Shown here: one piece after another, positions 9,631 to 19,267 of the stretch
Position numbering within the stretch: the first letter of the stretch is position 1
Layout of the letters: each line of letters opens with the position of its first letter
NCBI GenBank assembly: GCA_023954375.1
Contig: JAMLIC010000010.1
Span: 159,768 to 223,767, forward strand
Length of the DNA stretch: 64,000 nucleotides
Direction of reading: 5' to 3'
DNA from: Planctomycetota bacterium
GTDB taxonomy: Bacteria > Planctomycetota > J058
Position numbers and translations under genes: made by a program
Notes under the pieces: generated by a model
What the model was told of the DNA's origin: nothing
What the model saw: the letters and a program-made list of their open reading frames with translations, nothing else
Databases searched by the model: none

Positions 9631-10140
9631 GTGGAAGGGACGACGACGGAGCGGCCGAGGCGTCGCGCGGCCTGGCTCGTGGTCGCGGCCGCCCTCGCCG
9701 CGGTCGTGGTCTCGCAGTCCCTCGTCTTCTCGGTGTGCGTCGTCCGGGGCGCCTCCATGCGCCCGACGCTGGCGCCCGGCGAGCGGGTGCTGGTCTTCAA
9801 GCTGGCGTCCGACCTCGGGCGCGGCGACCTGGTCGTCCTCCGCAACCCCGACGCCCCCGACGACCTCCTGGTCAAGCGCGTCGTCGGCCTGCCGCTCGAG
9901 CGCGTCGGCGCCCGCGGCGGGCGGCTCTACGTGGGCGACCGGTCCCTGGCCGAGCCTTACGTCCTGCCGGGGACCCACGCGGGCGACCTGCCGCCCGCCG
10001 AGGTGCCGCCCGGCCACTACTTCGTCCTGGGGGACAACCGGGCCGAGTCGGTCGACTCCCGCGTCTTCGGGGCGGTCGAGCGGCGCCTGCTCGTGGGGAA
10101 GGTCGTCCTGCGCCTGTGGGCGCCCGGAGGTGGCACGTGA
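9631..10140 (+). CDS. lepB: signal peptidase I
   Basis: 169 residues from GTG 9631. One N-terminal membrane segment ([20 protein letters not shown]) is followed by the S26 catalytic domain: Ser in RGASMRPTL, general-base Lys in [13 protein letters not shown], and the conserved [16 protein letters not shown] box. It removes signal peptides from Sec and Tat substrates on the outer face of the inner membrane. It is short but complete, close to the minimal Gram-positive-like SipS size and without the large insert of E. coli LepB. The start was chosen over longer upstream frames because those are poly-Gly from the G-run region. Confidence 0.92.
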   Translation: MEGTTTERPRRRAAWLVVAAALAAVVVSQSLVFSVCVVRGASMRPTLAPGERVLVFKLASDLGRGDLVVLRNPDAPDDLLVKRVVGLPLERVGARGGRLYVGDRSLAEPYVLPGTHAGDLPPAEVPPGHYFVLGDNRAESVDSRVFGAVERRLLVGKVVLRLWAPGGGT

Positions 10141-10167
10141 ACCCTGGCCGTGAAACGAGTTCCGTGC

Positions 10168-10195
10168 TTGACGCGCCCGTCGGCGCCGCTACCAT
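10168..10195 (+). promoter_or_regulatory. sigma70-like promoter of the phosphoesterase gene
   Basis: TTGACG (10168-10173) and TACCAT (10190-10195) are 16 bp apart. The expected start near 10202 gives a leader of about 35 bases. Confidence 0.6.
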
Positions 10196-10237
10196 GCTGC
10201 GCGGCGCGCCTCCGCGCGCCGGGCTCGTGAGGCTGCC

Positions 10238-11002
10238 TTGGTAGTCACGGCGATCGTCAGCGACATCCATTCGAACATCGAGGCGCTCACCGCTGTCCTC
10301 AAGGACATCGAGGAGCACAAGGCCGACGAGATCGTCTGCCTGGGCGACGTGATCGGCTACGGGCCGACCCCGCTCGACTGCGTGGACATCGCCCGCACCA
10401 CCTTCAAGTTCACGATCCTCGGCAACCACGAGGAGGCCGTCCTCTACGGCGCCGTCGGGTTCAACCCCAAGGCCAAGGCGGCGATCGACTGGACGCGCGA
10501 GCAGTTCCACCTCGAGTCGGTCGAGGAGGAGCTGCGCAACGCCCGCTGGCAGTTCCTGGGCGACATGCCGATCTCGGTCGACTCCGACGACGACCGCGGC
10601 GTGCAGTACGTGCACGGGTCGCCGCGCGACCCGACGCGCGAGTACGTGTTCCCGACCGACGTGCTCAACCCCGAGAAGATCTACGGGATCTTCGAGCACG
10701 TGGAGCGCGTGGCCTTCAACGGCCACACCCACGCGCCGGGCGTGATGACCGAGAGCGGGCTGTTCAAGCTCCCGCAGGACGGGGACAACGAGTACCCGCT
10801 CGACGACGAGAAGGTCATCATCAACGTCGGGTCGGTCGGGCAGCCGCGCGACGGCAACAACCGCTCCAGCTACGTGCTCTTCGACGGCGACCGCGTGATC
10901 TTCCGCCGCGTGGCCTACGACATCGAGTCGGTGATCAAGCGCATGGAGAAGATCGACCGGCTCCCGGACTACCTGGCGCACCGCCTCCGCGAGGGCAGGT
11001 AG
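10238..11002 (+). CDS. calcineurin-like metallophosphoesterase
   Basis: 254 residues from TTG 10238, the only start that keeps the conserved N-terminus AIVSDIHSN intact. Metal-binding motifs of the YfcE/MPP superfamily are all present: SDIHSN, CLGDVIGYGP, LGNHEEA, VHGSPRD and FNGHTHAPG. NVGSVGQPRDGNNRSSY is the usual closing strand. Members hydrolyse phosphomonoesters or phosphodiesters with two metal ions; the substrate is not predictable here. It is cytoplasmic. Its promoter lies directly upstream and it may read through to yidC (84-bp gap). Confidence 0.9.
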   Translation: MVVTAIVSDIHSNIEALTAVLKDIEEHKADEIVCLGDVIGYGPTPLDCVDIARTTFKFTILGNHEEAVLYGAVGFNPKAKAAIDWTREQFHLESVEEELRNARWQFLGDMPISVDSDDDRGVQYVHGSPRDPTREYVFPTDVLNPEKIYGIFEHVERVAFNGHTHAPGVMTESGLFKLPQDGDNEYPLDDEKVIINVGSVGQPRDGNNRSSYVLFDGDRVIFRRVAYDIESVIKRMEKIDRLPDYLAHRLREGR

Positions 11003-11086
11003 GCCGCCCCGGTCCGGCGCGCAACAACGTCGTCCGCATCGTGGTAGCGTGTTGGCCCAGCATCGGGAGCCTCACGCGCGCAGACC

Positions 11087-12982
11087 ATGGACAAGCAAGG
11101 CATCATCGTCATCGGGCTCATCCTCCTCGCGTGGATGGGCTACCAGCGCTTCGTCTACGCCCCCCAGGTCGAGGCCTGGCGGCAGGCGGAGGAGCGTCGC
11201 CTCGACGAGGAGCGCAAGCAGCGCCCCGCCGACGGCCGCCAGGACGACGGGACGGCGCCCGTCGAGACGGCGACGCCCCCGCCCGGGCGCGTCGAGGCGC
11301 CGCCGCGGGTCGAGGAGCATCCGCTCGTCCGGGGGATCCCGTTCGAGACGCCCGAGCACGCGATCACGCTCACCAGCGCGGGCGGGGCGCTCGAGGCGCT
11401 GACGTTCAAGAACGTCCTCGACACGACCTACGTGCACGACTCGACGCGCGTCCCGGACCACGACGACCGGCGGGCGCGCGTCCCGCTCCAGGTCCACCAC
11501 CCCTACCCCGTGCCCAACGTGCGGTCGTTCGCGGTCGAGCCGCTGCGCCCCGACCTGCTCGAGGCGGCCCGCGGGACCTGGGCCCACGAGCCGCTCGAGG
11601 GCGGGCGGCACCGCTTCAGCCTGCTCCTGCCCAACGGCGTGCGGCTGATCAAGACCTACAGCCCGCCGCCGGCGCCGGCCGCGGGGCAGCCGCCGCGCTA
11701 CCACTTCGACCTGACGGTGGAGGTCGAGAACACCACGAGCGAGCCGGTCGAGTTCGGCTACCGGCTCCTCGGGCCCGCGGGCATGGTCGACGAGTCGGGC
11801 GACGCGCGGACCGCCGGGCAGCAGGCGGTCATGGCCGTCCGCCCCGAGCGCAAGGTCGTCCTGGAGACGCTGGCCGCGACCGACGCCGCGCGCCTGGACG
11901 CGCCGGACAGGACGGTCGGCCGCAACGGCGGCGTCGTCACCTACTTCGGCACCGCCACGAAGTACTTCGCCAGCGTGGTCGTCCCCCGGGAGGCGCCCGT
12001 GGCCTCCGCGTCGGCGCAGGGGCTCCTGCAGGCGGGCGCCGGCCGGCTGCCCGCCGACAAGGACGAGCCCGACGGCCTGGCCCACCAGGCGCTCGCCTGG
12101 GGGACGACCGAGGTGCTCACGCTCGAGCCCGGGGCCCGGCGCGCCGACGCCTACATGGTCTACGTCGGGCCCAAGCAGAAGGCCGTGTTCGAGGACGAGG
12201 CGGGGCCCTACCACGGCTTCGGCCTGGAGAAGCTGATCGACTACGGCTGGTTCGAGTCGATGGCGCGCGTCCTCCTGTCGATCCTCGGGCTGTTCCACGC
12301 GATCGTCGGCAACTGGGGCGTGGCGATCATCCTGCTCACGTTCCTCGTGCGCAGCCTGCTCCTGCCGCTGTCGATCTGGAGCCAGAAGAACATGCTCCGC
12401 ATGCAGAAGCTGGCGCCCGAGATGAACCGGCTCAAGGAGAAGTACACGCGCAAGGACGGGTCCATGACCCCCGAGGCGCAGCGCCAGTTCTCCGCCGAGC
12501 AGATGGACCTCATGCGCAAGGCCGGCGTGAACCCGGTCGGCTGCCTGGGGCCGATCTTCCTCCAGCTGCCGGTGTTCATCGGCCTGTGGAACGCGCTCAA
12601 CTACAGCGTCGACCTGCGCGGGCAGCCGCTGGGGCTGTGGATCACCGACCTGAGCGTGCCCGACGTGCTCTTCCGCCTGCCGTTCGCGATCCCGTTCCTC
12701 GGCAACGCCTTCTCGGTCCTGCCGCTGGTCATGATCTTCACCTACTGGCTGCAGCAGCAGATGCAGCCCAAGGCGACCGACCCGAAGGCGGCCGAGCAGC
12801 AGCGCATGATGAAGATGATCATCCCCTTCTTCGGGGTGCTCCTCTACACGGCGCCGAGCGGGCTCATGCTCTACTTCATCACGTCGTCGTTCTGGAGCAT
12901 CGCCGAGCAGAAGTGGGTCAAGAAGCACATCGAGAAGACGGAGGGCCCGGTCGGGGGCGCCGCCGTCCCGATGATGGGCTGA
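11087..12982 (+). CDS. yidC: membrane protein insertase YidC
   Basis: 631 residues. The N-terminal anchor (GIIVIGLILLAWMGYQ) is followed by a variable linker and the large periplasmic beta domain (about residues 80-370). The five-helix Oxa1/YidC core starts near residue 385 (SMARVLLSILGLFHAIVGNWG), with the family segments LLPLSIWSQKNMLRMQKLAPEM and GVNPVGCLGPIFLQLPVFIGL read in shorter pieces. The conserved hydrophilic-groove Arg is the one in TFLVRSLLLPLS. It inserts and folds inner-membrane proteins with or without Sec. The mnmE gene follows after 9 bp, an arrangement common next to the replication-origin region, although rnpA and rpmH are absent. Confidence 0.95.
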   Translation: MDKQGIIVIGLILLAWMGYQRFVYAPQVEAWRQAEERRLDEERKQRPADGRQDDGTAPVETATPPPGRVEAPPRVEEHPLVRGIPFETPEHAITLTSAGGALEALTFKNVLDTTYVHDSTRVPDHDDRRARVPLQVHHPYPVPNVRSFAVEPLRPDLLEAARGTWAHEPLEGGRHRFSLLLPNGVRLIKTYSPPPAPAAGQPPRYHFDLTVEVENTTSEPVEFGYRLLGPAGMVDESGDARTAGQQAVMAVRPERKVVLETLAATDAARLDAPDRTVGRNGGVVTYFGTATKYFASVVVPREAPVASASAQGLLQAGAGRLPADKDEPDGLAHQALAWGTTEVLTLEPGARRADAYMVYVGPKQKAVFEDEAGPYHGFGLEKLIDYGWFESMARVLLSILGLFHAIVGNWGVAIILLTFLVRSLLLPLSIWSQKNMLRMQKLAPEMNRLKEKYTRKDGSMTPEAQRQFSAEQMDLMRKAGVNPVGCLGPIFLQLPVFIGLWNALNYSVDLRGQPLGLWITDLSVPDVLFRLPFAIPFLGNAFSVLPLVMIFTYWLQQQMQPKATDPKAAEQQRMMKMIIPFFGVLLYTAPSGLMLYFITSSFWSIAEQKWVKKHIEKTEGPVGGAAVPMMG

Positions 12983-12991
12983 CCGGAGGCC

Positions 12992-14347
12992 ATGCCGCTC
13001 GCGGCGCCGGGCCGGGGGACGCCGGACGATACGGTCGCGGCCCTGTCGTCGGCCCCGGGGGCGTCCGCGCGCGCCGTCGTGCGCCTGACGGGGCCGCGGG
13101 CCTGGGCGCTCGCGGGCGAGGTGTTCGCGCCGGCGCCCGGGCGCGCCGGAGCGCGCCCGCCCGGCGCCGTGCGCGCCGGAGCCCGTGTCGACGGCGCCCT
13201 GCGCCTGCCCGGCTGGCCGCCGGCGCCGGCCGTCGCGGTGTGGCTGCGGGGGCCGCGCAGCTACACGGGCCAGGACCTCGTCGAGCTGTGGGTCCCGGGC
13301 GCCCCGCCGCTCGTGCGGCGGCTGCTCCTCGCGCTCGAGGCCGCCGGCGCCCGGCCGGCCGCGCCGGGCGAGTTCACGCGCCGCGCGTTCCTGGCCGGCC
13401 GGCTCGACCTGACGCAGGCCGAGGCGGTCCTGGCCCTGACCACGGCCGAGGACGCCGCCGGCGCGCGGGCCGCCCTGCGCGCCCTGGCCGGCGGGGCGCG
13501 CGAGGGGGTCGACGCGGCCAAGGCCGCGCTGACGGACGTCCTGGCCCACGTCGAGGCGGCGATCGACTTCTCGGAGGAGGACATCGACCACCTCCCCGGG
13601 GCGGCGCTGGCGGCGCGCCTCGACCGGGCCGGGGCGGCGCTCCGGGCGCTCCTCGGGGCCGGCGAGGCTCGCCCGCAGGCCCGGACCGAGCCGGTCGTGG
13701 CCCTCGTCGGCCCGGCGAACGCGGGCAAGTCGTCGCTCATGAACGCCCTGTCAGGCCTCCCGGCGGCGCTCGTCTCCCCGCACGCGGGCACGACCCGCGA
13801 CGTCCTGGCGGCGGCCTGGCGCCTGCCCTCGGGCCGCGTCGTGCGCCTCCTCGACACGGCGGGCGAGAAGCCGGCCGTGGGCGAGGTCGAGGCGCGGGCG
13901 CTCGACCTCGCCCGCGCCGCGGCGGCCTCGGCGGACGTGGTCGTGCAGGTGGTCGACGGCCTCGACCCGCGCCTGCCGGCGGGGCCCGGCGCCCTCGTGG
14001 TCGTCACGAAGGCCGACGTGGCGCCGGCGGCCGTCGGCCGCCCGCGCACGTCCGTCGTCACGGGGGAGGGGCTCCTGGCCCTCGGCGAGGCGGTCGACGC
14101 CGCGCTCTCGGCCCGCGGCGCGGCGCCGGACCTGACCGGCACGGCCCGGCAGGAGGCCCACCTCGACCGCGCCCTCGAGGCCGTCGGGCGGGCGGCCGAC
14201 CTCCTGCGCGGTCAGGACCCCGCGCGGGCGGAGCTCGCCGCGGTCGAGCTGGAGGCGGCGCTCGAGGCGCTGGGCGAGCTCACGGGCGCGGTCACGACCG
14301 ACGACGTGCTCGACCGGGTGTTCGGGCAGTTCTGCGTGGGGAAGTGA
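12992..14347 (+). CDS. mnmE: tRNA modification GTPase MnmE
   Basis: 451 residues, ATG 12992 with GGAGG just upstream and 9 bp after yidC, so co-transcribed. The N-terminal formyl-folate-binding domain includes PGEFTRRAFLAGRLDLTQAE. The inserted Ras-like domain has G1 GPANAGKSS, G2 AGTTRD, G3 DTAG and G4 TKAD (Thr for the usual Asn). The C-terminus is FGQFCVGK with the conserved Cys. With MnmG it forms the cmnm5U34 modification of wobble uridines. Length is normal for the family. The start lacks any obvious weakness, and it converges on a sigma-54 activator with a 9-bp gap. Confidence 0.95.
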   Translation: MPLAAPGRGTPDDTVAALSSAPGASARAVVRLTGPRAWALAGEVFAPAPGRAGARPPGAVRAGARVDGALRLPGWPPAPAVAVWLRGPRSYTGQDLVELWVPGAPPLVRRLLLALEAAGARPAAPGEFTRRAFLAGRLDLTQAEAVLALTTAEDAAGARAALRALAGGAREGVDAAKAALTDVLAHVEAAIDFSEEDIDHLPGAALAARLDRAGAALRALLGAGEARPQARTEPVVALVGPANAGKSSLMNALSGLPAALVSPHAGTTRDVLAAAWRLPSGRVVRLLDTAGEKPAVGEVEARALDLARAAAASADVVVQVVDGLDPRLPAGPGALVVVTKADVAPAAVGRPRTSVVTGEGLLALGEAVDAALSARGAAPDLTGTARQEAHLDRALEAVGRAADLLRGQDPARAELAAVELEAALEALGELTGAVTTDDVLDRVFGQFCVGK

Positions 14348-14356
14348 CCTTCACGC

Positions 14357-15769
<1,413 letters not shown>

Positions 15770-15776
15770 CAGCGCC

Positions 15777-15782
15777 AGTATA
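15777..15782 (-). promoter_or_regulatory. -10 box (TATACT) of response regulator A, leaderless
   Basis: On the minus strand TATACT is near consensus and ends seven bases before the ATG at 15769. No clear -35 is seen 17 bp upstream. The gene therefore has its own start despite lying behind regulator B. Confidence 0.5.
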
Positions 15783-15858
15783 GCGGTCCCCCACCGTTCG
15801 GGCAGGCACCCGACCTGGAGCGGGAGAAGACGGAACGGTCACCGAGGTCGCCGAGGTT

Positions 15859-15881
15859 ACACCGAGGGACCCCCTCGGTGT
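15859..15881 (-). terminator. 10-bp perfect hairpin after regulator B
   Basis: ACACCGAGGG and CCCTCGGTGT pair over 10 bp around a three-base loop. It stands 24 bp beyond the stop of regulator B. There is no T-run, so it is either a Rho-assisted terminator or a pausing hairpin. The flanks carry further CCGAGG copies. Confidence 0.5.
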
Positions 15882-15904
15882 CCTCGGTGTCCTCCGACGC
15901 GCAC

Positions 15905-17305
15905 TCAGGTCGAGGGCGCGTCCTCCTTGCCCAGCCGGTACTGCAAGGTCCGCCGCGTCAGCCCCAGCTTCCGGGCCGCCTGCGAGACGTTGCCGCCGGT
16001 GGCCTCGAGCGCGCGCTGGATCATGAGGCGGCTGAAGTCCTCGAGGCCGATCCCGGCGTCCAGGACGCGCTCGGCGAAGTCGCCGGCGTCCCGCCGCGCC
16101 GTGGCCTGCTTGAGCGGGTCGGGGAGGTGCTCGGGGAGGATCCACTCGCCGCGGCCGAGGACGACGGCGCGCTCGATGACGTTCTCGAGCTCGCGCACGT
16201 TGCCCGGCCAGTGGTAGCGGCGCAGGAGCTCGAGGGCCTGCGGCGAGATCCCCTTGAAGGCCTTCTTGTTCTTCTCGTTGAACCGGGCGCAGAAGGCGTT
16301 GGCCAGGAGCTCGATGTCGCCGCGCCGCTCGCGCAGCGGCGGGGCGTGGATCGTGATCACGTTGATCCGGTAGTAGAGGTCCTCGCGGAAGCTCCCCTCG
16401 CGGATCATGCCCTCGAGGTCGCGGTTGGTCGCGGCGAGCAGCCGGATGTCGAGCGGGATCACCTGCCCCTGCCCGCCGAGCCGCTCGAGCTCGCGCTCCT
16501 GCAGGACGCGCAGGAGCTTGACCTGGAGCGTCGGGCTCATCTCGCCGATCTCGTCCAGGAAGATCGTCCCGCCCGACGCCAGCTCGAAGCGCCCCTTGCG
16601 CGCCTGGCGCGCGTCGGTGAAGGCGCCCTGCTCGTGGCCGAAGAGCTCCGCCTCGAGCAGGGGCTCCGGGATCGCCCCGCAGTTGACCTTCACGAACGGG
16701 CCCTTGGCCCGCGGGCTGGCGGCGTGGACGAGCTCCGCGATCAGCTCCTTGCCGGTGCCGCTCTCGCCGCGGATGAGGATCGTGGCCTCGCTCCCGGCCG
16801 CCGCCTTGGCCAGCTCGATCATGGAGAGGAACGGCACGCTCTGGCCGATGAGCTTCTCCTCGATCCGCCGCGCGGCGACGGCCTGGCTCAGCTCGCGGTT
16901 CTCGCGGCGCAGCCGCCGGTACTCGAGGATGTTGCCCACGAGGTTCGACAGCTCGGTCGGGTCGACGGGCTTCGTGATGTAGTCGTGGACGCCCGAGCGC
17001 AGCGCCTCGCGCGCGCTCTCGACCGTGCCGTAGGCGGTGACGATCACGAACGTCGGCGCGTCCTCGCCCAGCGCCTCGCGGCACTGGCGGAACAGCGCCA
17101 GGCCGCCGCCCTCGCCGGCCTCGCCGTCGCCGCCTGGGAGGCGCAGGTCGGTGAGGACGATGTCGAACGCGCGGCTCCCGAGCGCCGCCAGCGCCGCCGC
17201 GGCGCGCTCGCACGTCTCCACGTGGTGACCGTCGCGCTCGAGGATCCGGCGCAGGTGCATGGCCTGCACTCGCACGTCCTCGACGATCAGCACGCGGCCA
17301 ATCAT
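15905..17305 (-). CDS. NtrC-type sigma-54-dependent response regulator (B)
   Basis: 466 residues, paralogous to the next gene downstream. The receiver domain has EDV at the acidic site, Asp in LTDLRLPGGDG, Thr in VTAYGT and Lys in ITKPVD. A Gly/Glu-rich insert of about 10 residues (GGDGEAGEGGG) follows the phosphorylation site. The AAA+ domain has GESGTGKE, GAFTDA and GTIFLDEIGEM, and the C-terminal Fis helix-turn-helix has GGNVSQAARKLGLTRRTLQY. DNA-recognition helices of the two regulators are almost identical (LGLTRRTLQYR), so they may share binding sites. It sits 24 bp behind a membrane-protein gene, probably in the same operon. Confidence 0.93.
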   Translation of the reverse strand: MIGRVLIVEDVRVQAMHLRRILERDGHHVETCERAAAALAALGSRAFDIVLTDLRLPGGDGEAGEGGGLALFRQCREALGEDAPTFVIVTAYGTVESAREALRSGVHDYITKPVDPTELSNLVGNILEYRRLRRENRELSQAVAARRIEEKLIGQSVPFLSMIELAKAAAGSEATILIRGESGTGKELIAELVHAASPRAKGPFVKVNCGAIPEPLLEAELFGHEQGAFTDARQARKGRFELASGGTIFLDEIGEMSPTLQVKLLRVLQERELERLGGQGQVIPLDIRLLAATNRDLEGMIREGSFREDLYYRINVITIHAPPLRERRGDIELLANAFCARFNEKNKKAFKGISPQALELLRRYHWPGNVRELENVIERAVVLGRGEWILPEHLPDPLKQATARRDAGDFAERVLDAGIGLEDFSRLMIQRALEATGGNVSQAARKLGLTRRTLQYRLGKEDAPST

Positions 17306-17329
17306 GGCTCCGACGCTCCCCTGCCTCGC

Positions 17330-18061
17330 TTATCGGCGCCGCTCGAGGACCTCGCGCTTGCTGCAGTCCTCCAGGTAGACGTTGACCTGCTGCAGGTAGC
17401 CCTCGATCTCGTCGGCCTGCGCCGCGTCGCCCTTCGCCTCGGCCTGGGCGTGCGCCGCCTCCAGGTGGTCGTAGGCCGCCCGGAACTTCTCCTTGGCGCG
17501 CTTCAGCTCCGCCTGGCTGTTCATCGACTTCTTGTAGTGGCGGATCCCCTCCCGGAACGCCTCGCAGCCCAGCTCGAGCCGCGTCGGCGCGGGCGGCTCC
17601 ACGGCCGCCGTGGTCGCCGGCCCCGCCGCGGCGGCGCCCTGGGCCGCCGGCGCGGCCTCGCCGCCGCGCAGGTCGGAGAGCTTCTTGTCGAGCTTCTGCT
17701 CCCAGGCCGGCACCTGGTCCCACAGCGCCCGCGTCTTCTCCGTGATCGTGTCCTTGAGCGCCGCCCAGTCGATCGACTCGACCTGGGCGCGGGCCTCGTC
17801 GACCTGCGTCTTCGAGTAGTCGACGAACCCGGCGCGGTCGACCTCCGACCAGTCCCACGGCGGCCGCCCGAGGTGGACCGAGTAGAGCCCGACGAGCGCC
17901 AGCGCGACGACCCCGGCGCCGCCCACGACGAGCACGAGCAGCCGCCGCGACAGGCTGCCGCCCTGCGCCCTGGGGAAGGGCTGGTTCGGGTCGCGCTTGG
18001 GGCGCTTCTGGGACCTCGTGTCCTTCTTGCTCGGCCTGGGGTCGAAGGACTCGTCCGCCAC
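17330..18061 (-). CDS. single-pass membrane protein of unknown function
   Basis: 243 residues from GTG 18061 with a strong GGAGGGAGG upstream. A basic cytoplasmic N-terminus of about 40 residues precedes one membrane helix (LLVLVVGGAGVVALALVGLY). The remainder is probably periplasmic, with helical segments, an Ala/Pro linker and a C-terminal coiled-coil-like part (KYK/AEAK-rich) that ends in a region with two Cys. No family was recognised. It lies in a minus-strand series from the phosphatase to regulator B (gaps of 57 and 24 bp), so it may be a sensor or input protein for the regulators; this is inference only. Confidence 0.75.
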   Translation of the reverse strand: MADESFDPRPSKKDTRSQKRPKRDPNQPFPRAQGGSLSRRLLVLVVGGAGVVALALVGLYSVHLGRPPWDWSEVDRAGFVDYSKTQVDEARAQVESIDWAALKDTITEKTRALWDQVPAWEQKLDKKLSDLRGGEAAPAAQGAAAAGPATTAAVEPPAPTRLELGCEAFREGIRHYKKSMNSQAELKRAKEKFRAAYDHLEAAHAQAEAKGDAAQADEIEGYLQQVNVYLEDCSKREVLERRR

Positions 18062-18118
18062 GGGGCCTCCCTCCGCGCCTGGGCATCGTAACAGGTCCCT
18101 GCGCTCGAGGAGCCAGGG

Positions 18119-19267
18119 CTACTCGCAGGTGTCGTCCTCGTCCTGGCCCGGGCGCGCCGGGAACGGGTCCGCCGCCCGGGGGTCACCCACGAGGAACCCG
18201 GGCACCGGCGGGCGCTCGCCCGCGCGCGCGGCCGCCTCGCAGGCGCGGGCGTGCACGCGCCACTCGAGGAGCAGGCCGCGCATGACGTCCGGCTCGCTCG
18301 CGCGGTAGGCGCGGTCGCGGAAGTGGGCGCCCCAGGGCAGGTCGCGGAAGTACCACGCCGCGTACTTGCGGTAGAGCCGCACCCCGACCGGCCCGAGGAG
18401 GGCGACCATCCCCTCGAGGTGCTCCTCCATGATGTCGCAGATCCCCTCCCAGCCGGGCGGCGGCAGGGCCGGGCGGCCGGTGAGGGCGCGGGCGACGTCG
18501 CGGAACAGCCACGGCCGCCCGTACGCCCCGCGGCCGATCATCACCGCGTCGCAGCCCGTCTCGCGGACCATGACCAGCGCGTCCTCGGCCGACTCGATCC
18601 CGCCGTTGGCGACGATCGGGATCGAGACCGCCTGCTTCGCGCGGGCGATCGCGTCGAAGTCGACGGCGCCCTGGTGGTGCTGGGTCCGCACGCGCCCGTG
18701 GATGCAGACGAGCGCCGCGCCGCCCTGCTCGGCCGCGCGCACGAGCGTCACGGCGTCGGCGTGCCCCTGGTGCGACCAGCCGCTGCGCAGCTTCACCGTG
18801 ACCGGGACCGTGGTCGCCTGCACGCACGCGCGCACGACCGCCTCGATCTTCGCCGGGTCCTTGAGGAGCGCCGCCCCGGCGCCCTCGTTGACGACGCGCT
18901 TCACGGGGCAGCCCATGTTGATGTCGACGAGCGGGAAGCCCATGCCCTCGAGCACGGCGGCCGCGCGCCCCATGGTGTCGGGGTCGCCGCCGCAGATCTG
19001 GGGCCCGCACGGCGCCTCGTCCTGCGCCGTGACCAGGAGCTCCTTCGTCTTGCGGTCGTCGCGCACGAGCGGGTAGGCCTTGACCATCTCCGTGTAGGCG
19101 ATGTCGGCCCCGTGGCGGCGCGCCAGGCGGCGGTAGGGGAGCTTCGAGGCCCCGCACATGGGGGCGGCGAAGACGCGGTTGCGGATGGGGATCCGCCCGC
19201 CGATGCGGAAGGCGACCGGCGTCTCGACGTCGGCGCCCACGTCCGTGACGGTCGCGGCGGGCGTCAC
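18119..19267 (-). CDS. dus: tRNA-dihydrouridine synthase
   Basis: 382 residues. GTG 19267 overlaps the stop of the upstream phosphatase gene by four bases (GTGA), which fixes the start. The FMN-binding TIM-barrel of the Dus family is clear: APMCGASKLPYRRLARRHGA, the catalytic Cys in NMGCPVKRV, TVKLRSGW, IHGRVRTQHHQG, PIVANGGIES and MIGRGAYGRPWLF. It reduces uridines in the D-loop of tRNA with NADPH. It is closest in appearance to DusB/NifR3, though the subgroup is not certain. About 40 extra C-terminal residues are acidic and Pro-rich. Translational coupling to a signalling phosphatase is unusual and probably has no functional meaning. Confidence 0.92.
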   Translation of the reverse strand: MTPAATVTDVGADVETPVAFRIGGRIPIRNRVFAAPMCGASKLPYRRLARRHGADIAYTEMVKAYPLVRDDRKTKELLVTAQDEAPCGPQICGGDPDTMGRAAAVLEGMGFPLVDINMGCPVKRVVNEGAGAALLKDPAKIEAVVRACVQATTVPVTVKLRSGWSHQGHADAVTLVRAAEQGGAALVCIHGRVRTQHHQGAVDFDAIARAKQAVSIPIVANGGIESAEDALVMVRETGCDAVMIGRGAYGRPWLFRDVARALTGRPALPPPGWEGICDIMEEHLEGMVALLGPVGVRLYRKYAAWYFRDLPWGAHFRDRAYRASEPDVMRGLLLEWRVHARACEAAARAGERPPVPGFLVGDPRAADPFPARPGQDEDDTCE